Shown: positions 9,636 through 21,032 of the stretch, one piece after another | Layout: each line of letters starts with the position of its first letter | Position numbering within the stretch: position 1 is the stretch's first letter | Assembly (NCBI GenBank): GCA_015059185.1 | Contig: SVAY01000009.1 | Coordinates: 1-64,000, forward strand | DNA length: 64,000 nt | Source: Erysipelotrichaceae bacterium | Lineage (GTDB): Bacteria > Bacillota_I > Bacilli_A > RFN20 > CAG-826 | Reading direction: 5' to 3' | The notes under the pieces: model-generated | Told to the model about the DNA's origin: nothing | What the model saw: only the letters and a program-made list of their open reading frames with translations | The model's database searches: none | Made by a program: the position numbers and the translations under genes

Positions 9636-9652
9636 TATATTGATAGTAAACT

Positions 9653-9681
9653 GGAGAGGGGATAAATCCTCTCTCTTTTTT
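9653..9681 (+). terminator. Intrinsic terminator after the ROK kinase
   Basis: GAGAGG (9654-9659), an 8-nt loop, CCTCTC (9668-9673), then a TCTTTTTT tract. It ends the kinase transcript before the next gene. Confidence 0.85.
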
Positions 9682-9719
9682 ATCTTTATTTTAGGACATT
9701 ATAATGTTATATTTTAGTT

Positions 9720-10382
9720 ATGAAAAAGACTCTCGCATTGTTCCATGGTTCTGATCATATTGTGAAAAAACCAATGTATGGTTTAGGAAGTAAATATAAC
9801 GACTACGGTTGTGGTTTTTATTGTACTGAAGATGTTGAATTAGGAAAAGAATGGGCGTGTAAGGATTTAAATACTAATGCATATGTAAATAAATATGAAC
9901 TCCAAACAGAAGGTTTGAAAATATTATATTTAGACAAGGCATCTACAGTATTAAATTGGATTACTATCTTAATACAAAACAGAACCTTTAATCTAAAAAA
10001 TAACATCGCTAAAAATGCAGTTAAATATTTAAAAGCAAATTATTCTATCGATATCTCCCAATATGATGTCGTAATTGGTTATAGAGCTGATGACTCATAT
10101 TTTACTTTTGCAAAAGATTTTCTCAGTAACACACTATCGCTAGAATCATTATCCTCAGCACTAAGATATGGCAAACTCGGAGAACAAATAGTTCTTATTT
10201 CAGAAAAAGCATTTGAAAAGATACAGTTTGTTAACAGTGAGAAAGTTGATGTTAGTGAATATTACTACAAAAGAAAGAATAGAAATGCTGAAGCCAACCA
10301 GAAATATAAAAACTTATCAGATAATCAAGATGTAGAGAAAGAAACATTCATAATGGATTTAATAAGAGGGATTAAAAAATGA
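9720..10382 (+). CDS. DUF3990-like putative ADP-ribosyltransferase toxin
   Basis: Protein of 220 aa resembling the DUF3990 group. Three spaced residues fit an H-Y-E ADP-ribosyltransferase core: His9 in LFHGS, Tyr34 in CGFYCTED and Glu155 in LGEQIVLIS. No signal peptide is seen. The gene overlaps an HTH-containing gene by ATGA, an arrangement typical of a toxin followed by its antitoxin. Two -10-like boxes (TATAAT at 9700, TATATT at 9708) sit close to the ATG. Fold and toxicity are inference; target and cofactor are unknown. Confidence 0.6.
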   Translation: MKKTLALFHGSDHIVKKPMYGLGSKYNDYGCGFYCTEDVELGKEWACKDLNTNAYVNKYELQTEGLKILYLDKASTVLNWITILIQNRTFNLKNNIAKNAVKYLKANYSIDISQYDVVIGYRADDSYFTFAKDFLSNTLSLESLSSALRYGKLGEQIVLISEKAFEKIQFVNSEKVDVSEYYYKRKNRNAEANQKYKNLSDNQDVEKETFIMDLIRGIKK

Positions 10383-10990
10383 TTCATCCATATACAGAAG
10401 ATAAACTTGATTTAACAATGGGTGCTCTAGGAGAGATGTTTGAGTTAGCAGTAATGAATCTCAAAATGGACATAGATTATTTTGCCATAATGTTTGCAAA
10501 TTCCAAAATAAGTGAATCATTTGAAAAATGCGACTATATAAATATATATGGAAAGTCTTCTAATGAACTACTTGCTTTAGTGATTGGTAAAGAACCACAA
10601 TACTTTGATCAACCAGAATACGCTACTCCAGCATATTGGGTGGGCTATATGCTTGCATATAATCAATGGTATTATAATTGCACATTTGCAGATTTACTAT
10701 TTCATGTTCCTGCATCTAAATTACTATTGAATTATTTTCCTTATCATGAAATGGATATAACGAAGTCAACTGAAATATTTAAAAAAGAACTAGCAATCAA
10801 AAATAAACTAAAACTATTAAGGCTGAAGAAAAACTTTTCACAAAGCGAACTTGCTTTTATAAGCGGTGTTCCATTAAGAAATATCAAAGCGTATGAGCGT
10901 GGGCAAATTGAACTATCAAAAGCGTCAGGCGAAACACTCTATCAACTCGCTACTGCGTTAAACTGTACGATAGAGCAACTTATTGTTTAA
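10379..10990 (+). CDS. XRE-type regulator, putative antitoxin of the ART-like gene
   Basis: Protein of 203 aa in two parts. The N-terminal ~140 residues are of unknown fold, with an aromatic-rich stretch (PAYWVGYMLAYNQWYYN). The C-terminal 65 residues are a clear helix-turn-helix of the HTH_3/Cro class (LRLKKNFSQSELAFISGVPLRNIKAYERGQ). The start overlaps the upstream gene by 4 nt and AGAGGG precedes it. By position it is the likely antitoxin and autorepressor, with the N-terminal part binding the toxin. Its 3' end overlaps the convergent lipoprotein gene by 4 nt. Confidence 0.7.
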   Translation: MIHPYTEDKLDLTMGALGEMFELAVMNLKMDIDYFAIMFANSKISESFEKCDYINIYGKSSNELLALVIGKEPQYFDQPEYATPAYWVGYMLAYNQWYYNCTFADLLFHVPASKLLLNYFPYHEMDITKSTEIFKKELAIKNKLKLLRLKKNFSQSELAFISGVPLRNIKAYERGQIELSKASGETLYQLATALNCTIEQLIV

Positions 10991-13900
10991 AAGCCCTTGT
11001 CTTTACCGTCTATATCAATAACAACAGTTTTTGTAACGCTTCCTGAAGTTCCACTATTGTAATTACAAGAAAATACATCTCTATCTACATATTCGTTACA
11101 ATTGAAATAAGTCATTGTCATTCCAGTTGTAGCTAATGGCCTTGCAATTCTTACACTATTAACATAATTATAGTCAGTGTATTCGACCTCACTATATTGA
11201 ATCCTGAATGTTTGAGTGTATCCAACATATTCGCTATATGCAGCAGCTTTTGGATTATAGATCATTTTTACGGTTGCAATCCTAGTATCATCCTCGACAC
11301 TAACTCTCACTATAATCTCACAGTCCTTAGTAAACTCAAGCATAGCGTTATAGAACGAAGTATCTGAAGATAAGTTTGTAGTATGTCCTAAAGAATCTGA
11401 AGCACCCAAATTAGTAAAACCATTACTATTATTATTAACGGTAGAAGTTAAATTAGGATACATAAGTGCATAAGACTTACCAGAATGCCATGATATGTTG
11501 TAATAATAACTGTTATCAATCTTAATAAACAACAAGTCGGCTAGTGATGATACTTCGTTACCATGGGTTATATTAAGGACAAGAGTGGTATCATATGGGT
11601 TACCATAAACGCTTCCAGTGTTCGAGAAGTGAATATTTAAATCTCCACACTTTTGATTAGCAGTTCTTTGATTTGCAAGCTCAGAAATAGTCGAGGCTGC
11701 AGTATACAAGGTAGTTGTTTTATTTGAAGAATCATCTCTTGTATCAAGTTCTACATCACCTATATGTGTGAAGTCACTTTGGCATACCTTTCCTTTATCA
11801 ACGGATTTAGAACCAGATTGCCAAACATAATATTTATCTGTTGAATAATCATGTTCTGTTGCAGGAATATCTTCAACCACAATCGATTGAATCTCAAACC
11901 CTTCAGTTGTAAACGAATTAGAAGTATATGTATGTTTTCCCTTAGTTAGACATGTTGGTTCAAGTGTTATAGTTGATGTAGCAGAGACAGTTTCTTCTAT
12001 TTCATATCCACACTTTGTGCAGGTTTTAGTGGCAGTAACAGAGGTATGAGTCTTATTCCATTCGTATGTATACTCATAACTATGTCCTAATTTTCCAATC
12101 ACAGTATCAGATTCTGATATTACTGATGCATATTTATTATCTTCGAAATATTGTTTGCAAACTTCACAATACCAATACTCGATATTACCATCTTTAGTAC
12201 ATGTTGGATCATTAGCCATAACATGTTTTGTTGTATGTGGAACCACAGGAAGTGTTTCCCTTTGCTCAGCGCCACAGTCAGCACAAACTCTAACTTTACT
12301 TCCGGTAGTAGTACATGTTGGTGTAGTTTCCTCTTCCCATTCTCCGTAATTATGGCTAGTCATTGGAATTATAATATCTGATTCTGATATTACCGTGGTT
12401 GCTGTCGAGTTACTGTAATAATTATCGCAGCCTGAGCAGTACCAATATTCGATAGTACCCGTTTCAGTACATGATGCACTTACTGCTGCGTGTTGTTGTA
12501 AATCACTATGGTTATTCGGGTTAATAGGAATAATCAAAGAATTGCTATCAACTGCAACATATTGATTACCATTTTTGATAAATAATGTACCGCAATTATT
12601 ACACTCATAATGATCTTTGGTGCCTGTAGAACTACAAGTAGCTGCACTACCAGTAATCAAATCACTATAATCGTGATGAGCTGCAATGATAATAAAGGAT
12701 TGATCAATTTGATTGCTTGCACCTGCATCAGAGAAGTATTTGTCGCAACCTGAACAATACCAATATTCGATATTACCTGTTTCAGTGCAAGACGCTTCAA
12801 CTCTATCATAGTGAGTCAAAGAGTGTGTATGGCCTGTAGCATATTCAGCAACATAACCACAAACCTTACAATATTTATTTTCAGTTTCACTGGCTGAAGC
12901 ACGATTGAAATCATGTTCGACTTTAGCACTTAATTCACCGCACACTTTACAAGTTTGCCAATGGTGTGTTGAATCGTATAAATATGGTTGACCTGCAAAA
13001 CTATGATCAACCATAGGTATTTCATGGTAAGTTGAATATTCTCCACAAACACATGTGTCATATTCATCCCATCCAACTTGATAACATGTAGCCTCTTGTG
13101 CATCATGGTGTATTAAATGAGTGTGATTGTTTGAATTAATTGGTATAACTAAAGCTGAATCTTCAACAAGAGTCCAGACATCCTCTATTTCAATTATTTT
13201 ATTTCCACAATTTTCACAAACATAATATTCCTTTATGCCAGTTTCTTGGCAGTTTGCAGGTTTTTCATTAATCTTAGTTGCTGGCGTATGGCCAGTAGCA
13301 GGAATGACGGTATCTTCTAAAGCAATCTCATTTTCCGCATTCTCATCACTATAATATTTATGATCTACGCTACATTCATAATACAAGGTATTACCGGCAG
13401 CTTCACAAGTAGCATCGTGAGCATCATGAATAACTAAATGTAATTTACATAAGTGACCTGTAGCTGTTTCAGCTATATAACCACATACTGTACAATACTT
13501 ATTTTCATCTTCAGTTGCATGATCCAAGTTGAAAGTATGTGGAATTTTTTCCTCTGACGCACCACATTTAGTACATGCGTGCCAATGGAATGTTGCATCT
13601 TTTGTCCATGCTTCTGAATAATTATGATCCTCTTTAGCAATTACTGTGCTTGATTGGGTTATTTGAGTGGTACATGCCGCATCACTAAAATATTTATCAC
13701 ATACATTACAATGCCAATACTCAATATTGCCAGGCATATTACAATTTGCCACAACTGCTTCAACATGGGTAGTGTTATGAGACGCATAATCAAGAACAAT
13801 AGCGCTTGGATCAGTTATTTCATTTGTAGCTGCTAAGTCATAATACATCTTATGACAGGTACATTCGTAATATTGAATATGGCCTTTAGTTTGACAGGTG

Positions 13901-15171
13901 GATGGAACTGCATTCACTAAAGCAACTCTATCAGCACAGACGTGTTCAGTTGGTGGAACCATTTCATATCCACATTCAGTACAAACAACTGGTATTGTTT
14001 CTGTTGGTGCTTCTCTATCAGGGGTATGTGTCACTAATGTATCGGCAAGAACTTCATTACATTTAGTACAAATGTGATAATGTCCACTACTATTTGAGTA
14101 CCATTTAGTGCTTGGGGTATGGGCTAACTTAGGTGTTTCAATATAATCAATCTTCGCACCACAAGCCGTACATACTTCGTGAGCATTATAACCAACATGG
14201 CTACATGTCGCTTCCACCGCTAATTGAGATTCAGTACGAATGTGATTATATGGATCTAATTCTAAAGGAATTGAGCTTTCCAATATTTCGTGTTCCGCTA
14301 ATGGGTCGGAGAAGAATTTATCACATCCTCCAATACATTCATAGTAGACATTATTACCATGACTCACACAGGTAGATGCAACCGCATTATGTTTCTTTAA
14401 TGTATGGTGCGCAGGTACATTTTTTAATGTGGTTTGAACTTCAAACGAAGAATTTGGTCCAAAAGATGCAGAAGTATATTTAACTGTACCGTTATTAATA
14501 CAACTGGCTTCTTCAATAACTTCCTCTTTTACAATACCAACAGTCTTAGTCTCTAAAACGAGTTCACCCTCAACACTACAAGTTCTCTTCTTAGTAGCAG
14601 TTACTTTACGATTAACGAGGTCCCATTTATAAGTAATAACTTCATCTCCAGTCCAATCATGGCCGGTTGTTTTAGTTACTAATCTTTCTATTTCATCACA
14701 ACGGACACATTTCTTTTCTTTGATGCCATCGTGTGTACAATCTTCTACTTGGATAACTGTCCAATCTTCTGGGAAAGAGTGGCCAAAAGGAGCAACACGT
14801 TTTCCAGAATTGCCACTAGACTCTTCTACAGTTCCTTCAGGTTGAGTAGAGAAACTACGTCCACAGACTTCGCAGAACCAGCCTTCTTCATAGCCATTTT
14901 CTAAACATGTAGGAGCAACTGGGGCGTAATGAAGGAGGGTATGCCCATTTGCACAAGGGTCAACAACGACTGAACTATCTTCGCTTGAGGTTTCTTCACT
15001 TTCACTGGTATCACTATGATCATGGCTATGATCGTGTTCACTAGTGTCTTCACTTGTTTCTTCACTACTTAGTACAACTTTTCTCGTTGAAGAATTGTCA
15101 TTTGTGGTGATTCCACACGAAGTTAAAAAAGCGCTCAAAAGCACAAAGATAAAAGCAGTTCGTTTTTTCAT
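10987..15171 (-). CDS. Giant cysteine-repeat surface lipoprotein
   Basis: Protein of 1394 aa. The N-terminus is a lipoprotein signal (KKR, hydrophobic core, LTSC lipobox), followed by a Ser/Thr/Asp/Glu/His-rich linker. Residues from about 75 to 1100 are a chain of more than a dozen related units of about 50-75 residues. Each has a Cys in a TCxxxGxxEYWxC pattern and a CxxC knuckle, often followed by KYFSD. Conserved His residues recur between units. The last ~280 residues form a different, Cys-poor domain. The repeats look like small metal-binding or disulfide knuckles, perhaps in an adhesin or extracellular binding protein. I do not know a characterised homologue. Confidence 0.75.
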   Translation of the reverse strand: MKKRTAFIFVLLSAFLTSCGITTNDNSSTRKVVLSSEETSEDTSEHDHSHDHSDTSESEETSSEDSSVVVDPCANGHTLLHYAPVAPTCLENGYEEGWFCEVCGRSFSTQPEGTVEESSGNSGKRVAPFGHSFPEDWTVIQVEDCTHDGIKEKKCVRCDEIERLVTKTTGHDWTGDEVITYKWDLVNRKVTATKKRTCSVEGELVLETKTVGIVKEEVIEEASCINNGTVKYTSASFGPNSSFEVQTTLKNVPAHHTLKKHNAVASTCVSHGNNVYYECIGGCDKFFSDPLAEHEILESSIPLELDPYNHIRTESQLAVEATCSHVGYNAHEVCTACGAKIDYIETPKLAHTPSTKWYSNSSGHYHICTKCNEVLADTLVTHTPDREAPTETIPVVCTECGYEMVPPTEHVCADRVALVNAVPSTCQTKGHIQYYECTCHKMYYDLAATNEITDPSAIVLDYASHNTTHVEAVVANCNMPGNIEYWHCNVCDKYFSDAACTTQITQSSTVIAKEDHNYSEAWTKDATFHWHACTKCGASEEKIPHTFNLDHATEDENKYCTVCGYIAETATGHLCKLHLVIHDAHDATCEAAGNTLYYECSVDHKYYSDENAENEIALEDTVIPATGHTPATKINEKPANCQETGIKEYYVCENCGNKIIEIEDVWTLVEDSALVIPINSNNHTHLIHHDAQEATCYQVGWDEYDTCVCGEYSTYHEIPMVDHSFAGQPYLYDSTHHWQTCKVCGELSAKVEHDFNRASASETENKYCKVCGYVAEYATGHTHSLTHYDRVEASCTETGNIEYWYCSGCDKYFSDAGASNQIDQSFIIIAAHHDYSDLITGSAATCSSTGTKDHYECNNCGTLFIKNGNQYVAVDSNSLIIPINPNNHSDLQQHAAVSASCTETGTIEYWYCSGCDNYYSNSTATTVISESDIIIPMTSHNYGEWEEETTPTCTTTGSKVRVCADCGAEQRETLPVVPHTTKHVMANDPTCTKDGNIEYWYCEVCKQYFEDNKYASVISESDTVIGKLGHSYEYTYEWNKTHTSVTATKTCTKCGYEIEETVSATSTITLEPTCLTKGKHTYTSNSFTTEGFEIQSIVVEDIPATEHDYSTDKYYVWQSGSKSVDKGKVCQSDFTHIGDVELDTRDDSSNKTTTLYTAASTISELANQRTANQKCGDLNIHFSNTGSVYGNPYDTTLVLNITHGNEVSSLADLLFIKIDNSYYYNISWHSGKSYALMYPNLTSTVNNNSNGFTNLGASDSLGHTTNLSSDTSFYNAMLEFTKDCEIIVRVSVEDDTRIATVKMIYNPKAAAYSEYVGYTQTFRIQYSEVEYTDYNYVNSVRIARPLATTGMTMTYFNCNEYVDRDVFSCNYNSGTSGSVTKTVVIDIDGKDKGF

Positions 15172-15203
15172 AATAAGTTTTCCTATCCTTATATATTTTA
15201 TAT

Positions 15204-15232
15204 AAAAAACACCACTTTGTTATAGTGGCGTT
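15204..15232 (-). terminator. Intrinsic terminator after asnA
   Basis: On the minus strand ACGCCACT, a 7-nt loop and AGTGGTGT (8 bp with one G-T pair) are followed by TTTTTATA. It ends the pcrA-ligA-asnA unit before the lipoprotein gene. Confidence 0.85.
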
Positions 15233-15263
15233 TCATTATACATATGAGCGAATATGTATCACT

Positions 15264-16259
15264 TTATAAAAGATAGATATGATATTTTTCGAATTCTTCA
15301 ATGTCTTCTTTTTCCCAGAAGGATGATTGAACTTCACCGATGTGAGCCTTGTTTAAGAAATATAAGCAGAGACGTGATTGACCTATACCACCACCGATAG
15401 TGAGAGGTAATTCATCATTTAGGATTTGTTTATGATAATCATATTCAAGTTTATATTCTTCTCTTTTTAATGCGGTTTGACTCATTAAAGAAGCCTTGTC
15501 AACTCTAATGCCCATACTAGAAATTTCTAAAGCAATACCCAAGGTATCGTGCCAGACTAAGAAGTCGCCGTTAAGATTCCAATCATCATAGTCAGCAGCA
15601 CGACTATCATGAATTGATCCATCGCTTAATGCCGAACCAATACCAATGATAAATACGGCTTTATATTCTTTAGTAATCGCGTTCTCTCTTGCTTTTGAAT
15701 CAAGAGTTGGATAACGATCTAATAATTCTTGAGTAGTAAAGAAGGTAATGTCGTTTGGTAAATCATGTTTGAGTGAAGGGTAAAGCTCACTGATATATTC
15801 TTCCGTTTTTAAGAAGGCTTTATAGATGTTTCTTACAGTCTCTTTTAGATAAGCGACATTTCGTTCTTCTTTTGTGATAACTTTTTCCCAGTCCCATTGG
15901 TCAACATATAAAGAATGAAGATTGTCGAGTTCTTCATTTGGTCTAATCGCGTTCATATCTGTATATAAGCCAGTAAGGTTATATTTTTTTAATGCGTAAC
16001 GTTTCCATTTTGCTAAAGATTGAACGATTTCTAAGTCTTGTCCATTAATGAGTTTAAAACCAATAGCTTTTTCTTTTCCGCTTAAGTTATCGTTAAGTCC
16101 GGTTTTTGGATCAACGAATAAAGGGGCGCTGACTCTCGCTAGACCAAGCGCTTTAGAAAGGTTCTTTTCAAAGTTATTCTTGATAAGTTTAATAGCTTTT
16201 TGAGTCTCAACTATATCAAGAGCAGAATGATAATCCTTAACGAAAATATTATTTTTCAT
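15264..16259 (-). CDS. asnA: Aspartate-ammonia ligase (asparagine synthetase A)
   Basis: Protein of 331 aa, the usual AsnA length. It makes asparagine from aspartate and ammonia with ATP conversion to AMP, and has a class II aminoacyl-tRNA-synthetase-like fold. Visible segments are the N-terminal ETQKAIKLIKNNFEKNLSKALGL core in part, APLFVDPKTGLNDNLSG, SLYVDQWDWE, and the C-terminal GGGIGQSRL. It follows ligA by 40 nt and a terminator follows it. An asparaginyl-tRNA synthetase is encoded 7 kb away, so free asparagine made here can be charged directly. Confidence 0.96.
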   Translation of the reverse strand: MKNNIFVKDYHSALDIVETQKAIKLIKNNFEKNLSKALGLARVSAPLFVDPKTGLNDNLSGKEKAIGFKLINGQDLEIVQSLAKWKRYALKKYNLTGLYTDMNAIRPNEELDNLHSLYVDQWDWEKVITKEERNVAYLKETVRNIYKAFLKTEEYISELYPSLKHDLPNDITFFTTQELLDRYPTLDSKARENAITKEYKAVFIIGIGSALSDGSIHDSRAADYDDWNLNGDFLVWHDTLGIALEISSMGIRVDKASLMSQTALKREEYKLEYDYHKQILNDELPLTIGGGIGQSRLCLYFLNKAHIGEVQSSFWEKEDIEEFEKYHIYLL

Positions 16260-16299
16260 AACGTGATATATTCTATAGATTTAGTTATTAAATGTCTAT

Positions 16300-18288
<1,989 letters not shown>

Positions 18289-20499
18289 TTACCCCTTCCT
18301 CACCGCTGGGTGATTGGCTAATATTTTCTTCCTACCTTGCTCTTCAAATTCCACTTCGATGATGTCATCACCGTTAAGTGCAACAACAACACCTTCACCG
18401 AGTTTTCTATGAATGACTTTATCTCCGACTTTCCAATCAGTTACTCCGTTAGTCTCGTCACTGAAGTCTTGCTTAACTGGCACATCACTAGTGAATCCAG
18501 CATTAGGACCATCGTTAAAACTAAACGACTCAACTGATGGCTTATGGAAACTCTTAAATGGATTATAATCTGGCACTTCTTGAGCAATTAAATTGCCGCT
18601 TTCTTTATAAAATTGAGAAGGAAGGAGATAACCACCAATAACATAGTTATATCCACCTGCACATGATAAATATAGTCTTTCTTTCGCTCTAGTCATCGCA
18701 ACATAAGCAAGACGTCTTTCTTCTTCTAAACCTTTAAAACCAGATTCATCTCGACTTCTCGCGCTTGGGAAAACTCCATCATTAAATCTCACAACAAAGA
18801 CAACAGGGAACTCTAATCCTTTTGCAGTATGAACAGTCATCAAGTTAACAAATTCACCATCCACAAGTTCATCCTGTCCACTGACAAGAGCAACATTTTG
18901 TAGATATTCATCAAATGAAGATTCAGGATTATTCTTTAAATAGAATCTTAATTGAGAGAATAAAGCTTTAACGTTATCAACACGATCATCGCCATCATCC
19001 TCTTTTAATAAATACTCATAATAATTAAAACTAGCTAACATATCTTCTAAGATTTTAGAGAAGACCTCTTCGTTCTTATTGATATCGGCTTTAGTTTTTT
19101 CAATCACCACAACCATGCGTTTTAAAGCGTTGATGGCTTTAGGTGGTAATTCACTATCTTCTGCTTCACAACTTAAAACATAATTATATAAAGATTGATT
19201 AGCGTTCTTTGCTTCTCTTGTTAATACATCAAAACTAGTATCACCCACTCCACGACGAGGAACGTTATAGATACGCTTAAAAGAAACATCGTCATTAGGA
19301 TTAGAAATTAATCTAAAGTAAGCGAGCACATCTTTGATTTCAGCACGTTGATAGAACTTCTGTCCACCAAAGATACGATAAGGTATTTGATGGTTCATTA
19401 AAGCAGCTTCAAAATCTACTGTTACGTAGTTACTTCTATATAATAAAACTATATCATTGTAGGGTATTCTATCCACTGTATGAAGCTTTTGAATTTCTCT
19501 TGCAACATACTCAGCTTCTTGATTTGTTGAACTAGATGATTTAACCGTGATAGATTGTCCAACATTATTCTCTGTATATAAGTTTTTAGGAACTCTAAAT
19601 TTATTATGAGAAATTAGTTTATTTGCACTATTAAGAATAGTTTGAGTGCTACGATAATTTCTATCAAGGATTGTAGTCTTAATTCCTTTATAGTCTCTTT
19701 CTAGATTAAGGATAATATCTTGATTCGCACCACGCCATGTGTAAATGGTTTGATCAGGATCGCCCACAACATAAAGGCTAGTAGCAGGTGAAGTTAATAG
19801 TTTGACTAGTTTATATTCAACATCGTTTGTATCTTGGAATTCATCAATTAAAATATGTTGGATTTTATTTTGCCATCTTAATCTAATATCAGGAAAATCA
19901 GTGAGAATTTGATTAGTTTTTAAAAGCAAATCATCAAAATCTAAAGCAAACATCTTATTTTTTTGTTCTTCATAACGAGTGTAGATTTCTAAACAATCTT
20001 TTTCTCCTTCAAAGAATTCATTTTTAATCGTGATGTCATCTGGATATAAGCTCTTTAATTTTTTAGAACCAATATAGTTGATGGCTTTTTTAACAATAGG
20101 ATCACTCTTCTTATAACCCATTTCTCCCGCAATATCTTTAATTAAGGAGAGTTGGTCATCTTCATCAAAGATTGTAAAAGAAGAAGGGAAGTTTAAGACA
20201 GATATTTCAATACGTAAAAAATAAGCGGCAAATGAGTGGAATGTTCGAATAGTAATATCTTTTTCTACATATGGTAAAAGTTTAATAACTCTATTACGCA
20301 TTTCATTAGCAACTTTATTAGTAAAAGTAATGGCTAAAATATTCCAAGGTTTAATCTTGAATTCATCAATTAAATAAGCGATACGGTAGGTTAATACCCT
20401 AGTCTTACCGCTTCCCGCCCCGGCAATGACTCTATTATATTTCTCATCACTACTAACAGCTTCAAATTGTTCTTGGTTTAATTCTTTTTCCCATTCCAT
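18289..20499 (-). CDS. pcrA: ATP-dependent DNA helicase PcrA (UvrD family)
   Basis: Protein of 736 aa, a 3'-5' SF1A helicase acting in repair and rolling-circle replication and in removing recombinase filaments. Motif I is AGAGSGKT (26-33). DEFQDTN (motif II), VGDPDQTIYTWRGA (motif III), the TVHTAKGLEFPVVF segment and VAMTRAKERLYLS (motif VI) are present. The C-terminus has the Tudor-like tail (WKVGDKVIHRKLGEGVVV) known to contact RNA polymerase in PcrA. It is followed at once by ligA. Confidence 0.98.
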   Translation of the reverse strand: MEWEKELNQEQFEAVSSDEKYNRVIAGAGSGKTRVLTYRIAYLIDEFKIKPWNILAITFTNKVANEMRNRVIKLLPYVEKDITIRTFHSFAAYFLRIEISVLNFPSSFTIFDEDDQLSLIKDIAGEMGYKKSDPIVKKAINYIGSKKLKSLYPDDITIKNEFFEGEKDCLEIYTRYEEQKNKMFALDFDDLLLKTNQILTDFPDIRLRWQNKIQHILIDEFQDTNDVEYKLVKLLTSPATSLYVVGDPDQTIYTWRGANQDIILNLERDYKGIKTTILDRNYRSTQTILNSANKLISHNKFRVPKNLYTENNVGQSITVKSSSSTNQEAEYVAREIQKLHTVDRIPYNDIVLLYRSNYVTVDFEAALMNHQIPYRIFGGQKFYQRAEIKDVLAYFRLISNPNDDVSFKRIYNVPRRGVGDTSFDVLTREAKNANQSLYNYVLSCEAEDSELPPKAINALKRMVVVIEKTKADINKNEEVFSKILEDMLASFNYYEYLLKEDDGDDRVDNVKALFSQLRFYLKNNPESSFDEYLQNVALVSGQDELVDGEFVNLMTVHTAKGLEFPVVFVVRFNDGVFPSARSRDESGFKGLEEERRLAYVAMTRAKERLYLSCAGGYNYVIGGYLLPSQFYKESGNLIAQEVPDYNPFKSFHKPSVESFSFNDGPNAGFTSDVPVKQDFSDETNGVTDWKVGDKVIHRKLGEGVVVALNGDDIIEVEFEEQGRKKILANHPAVRKG

Positions 20500-20532
20500 A
20501 TATTGCTTTGCAATATATTATCATAAACTGCC

Positions 20533-20964
20533 TTATTTATCAATGAGATTAATAACCTCATCCTCACCAATATAAGTTTCAGCAATATATCCATTTACAA
20601 CAATCGATAATTGCGGCGTCATTAAAGCAAAAGCTTTATATGGATTATTTGTCCCAATAGTGTCTTCTTTACATCTAGACAAGAAACCATAATCTTTATC
20701 TACTTCGATAAAAAAGAATGGTTCACTTATGGTTAATGAATAGTAAATAACTTTTGATTTAATACCATGACAGTGATAACAATCAACTTGATAATAGTAA
20801 ATGAAATATTTAGCCTCCTTGCATTTAAAAGCATCGAGATAACTGATTTGTTTATCCTCCACTTCTGAATAGTCATAAAATCTCGATGAAGAAGCACTCA
20901 TTTGACCTGTTGAACACCCAGTTAATATGGGTAAAAGTAATAAAAAGCGTAAAAATGTCCTCAT
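20533..20964 (-). CDS. Thioredoxin-like lipoprotein
   Basis: Protein of 143 aa from the ATG at 20964. The longer frame adds 32 residues with no signal sequence, while this start gives a textbook lipoprotein signal with lipobox LTGC (Cys17). The exported part has a redox-type C62-Y-H-C65 motif on a strand (YFIYYYQVDCYHCHG) and a later TPQLSIVVNG segment that matches the cis-Pro strand of thioredoxins. An extracytoplasmic thiol-disulfide role is likely. It lies about 30 nt upstream of pcrA, an unusual neighbour. Confidence 0.72.
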   Translation of the reverse strand: MRTFLRFLLLLPILTGCSTGQMSASSSRFYDYSEVEDKQISYLDAFKCKEAKYFIYYYQVDCYHCHGIKSKVIYYSLTISEPFFFIEVDKDYGFLSRCKEDTIGTNNPYKAFALMTPQLSIVVNGYIAETYIGEDEVINLIDK

Positions 20965-21032
20965 ACTTATATATAGACTGTAAAAAATTTCAAAATGTTT
21001 AAAATATTTGAAAATTTTTTTATCATAGTGAT

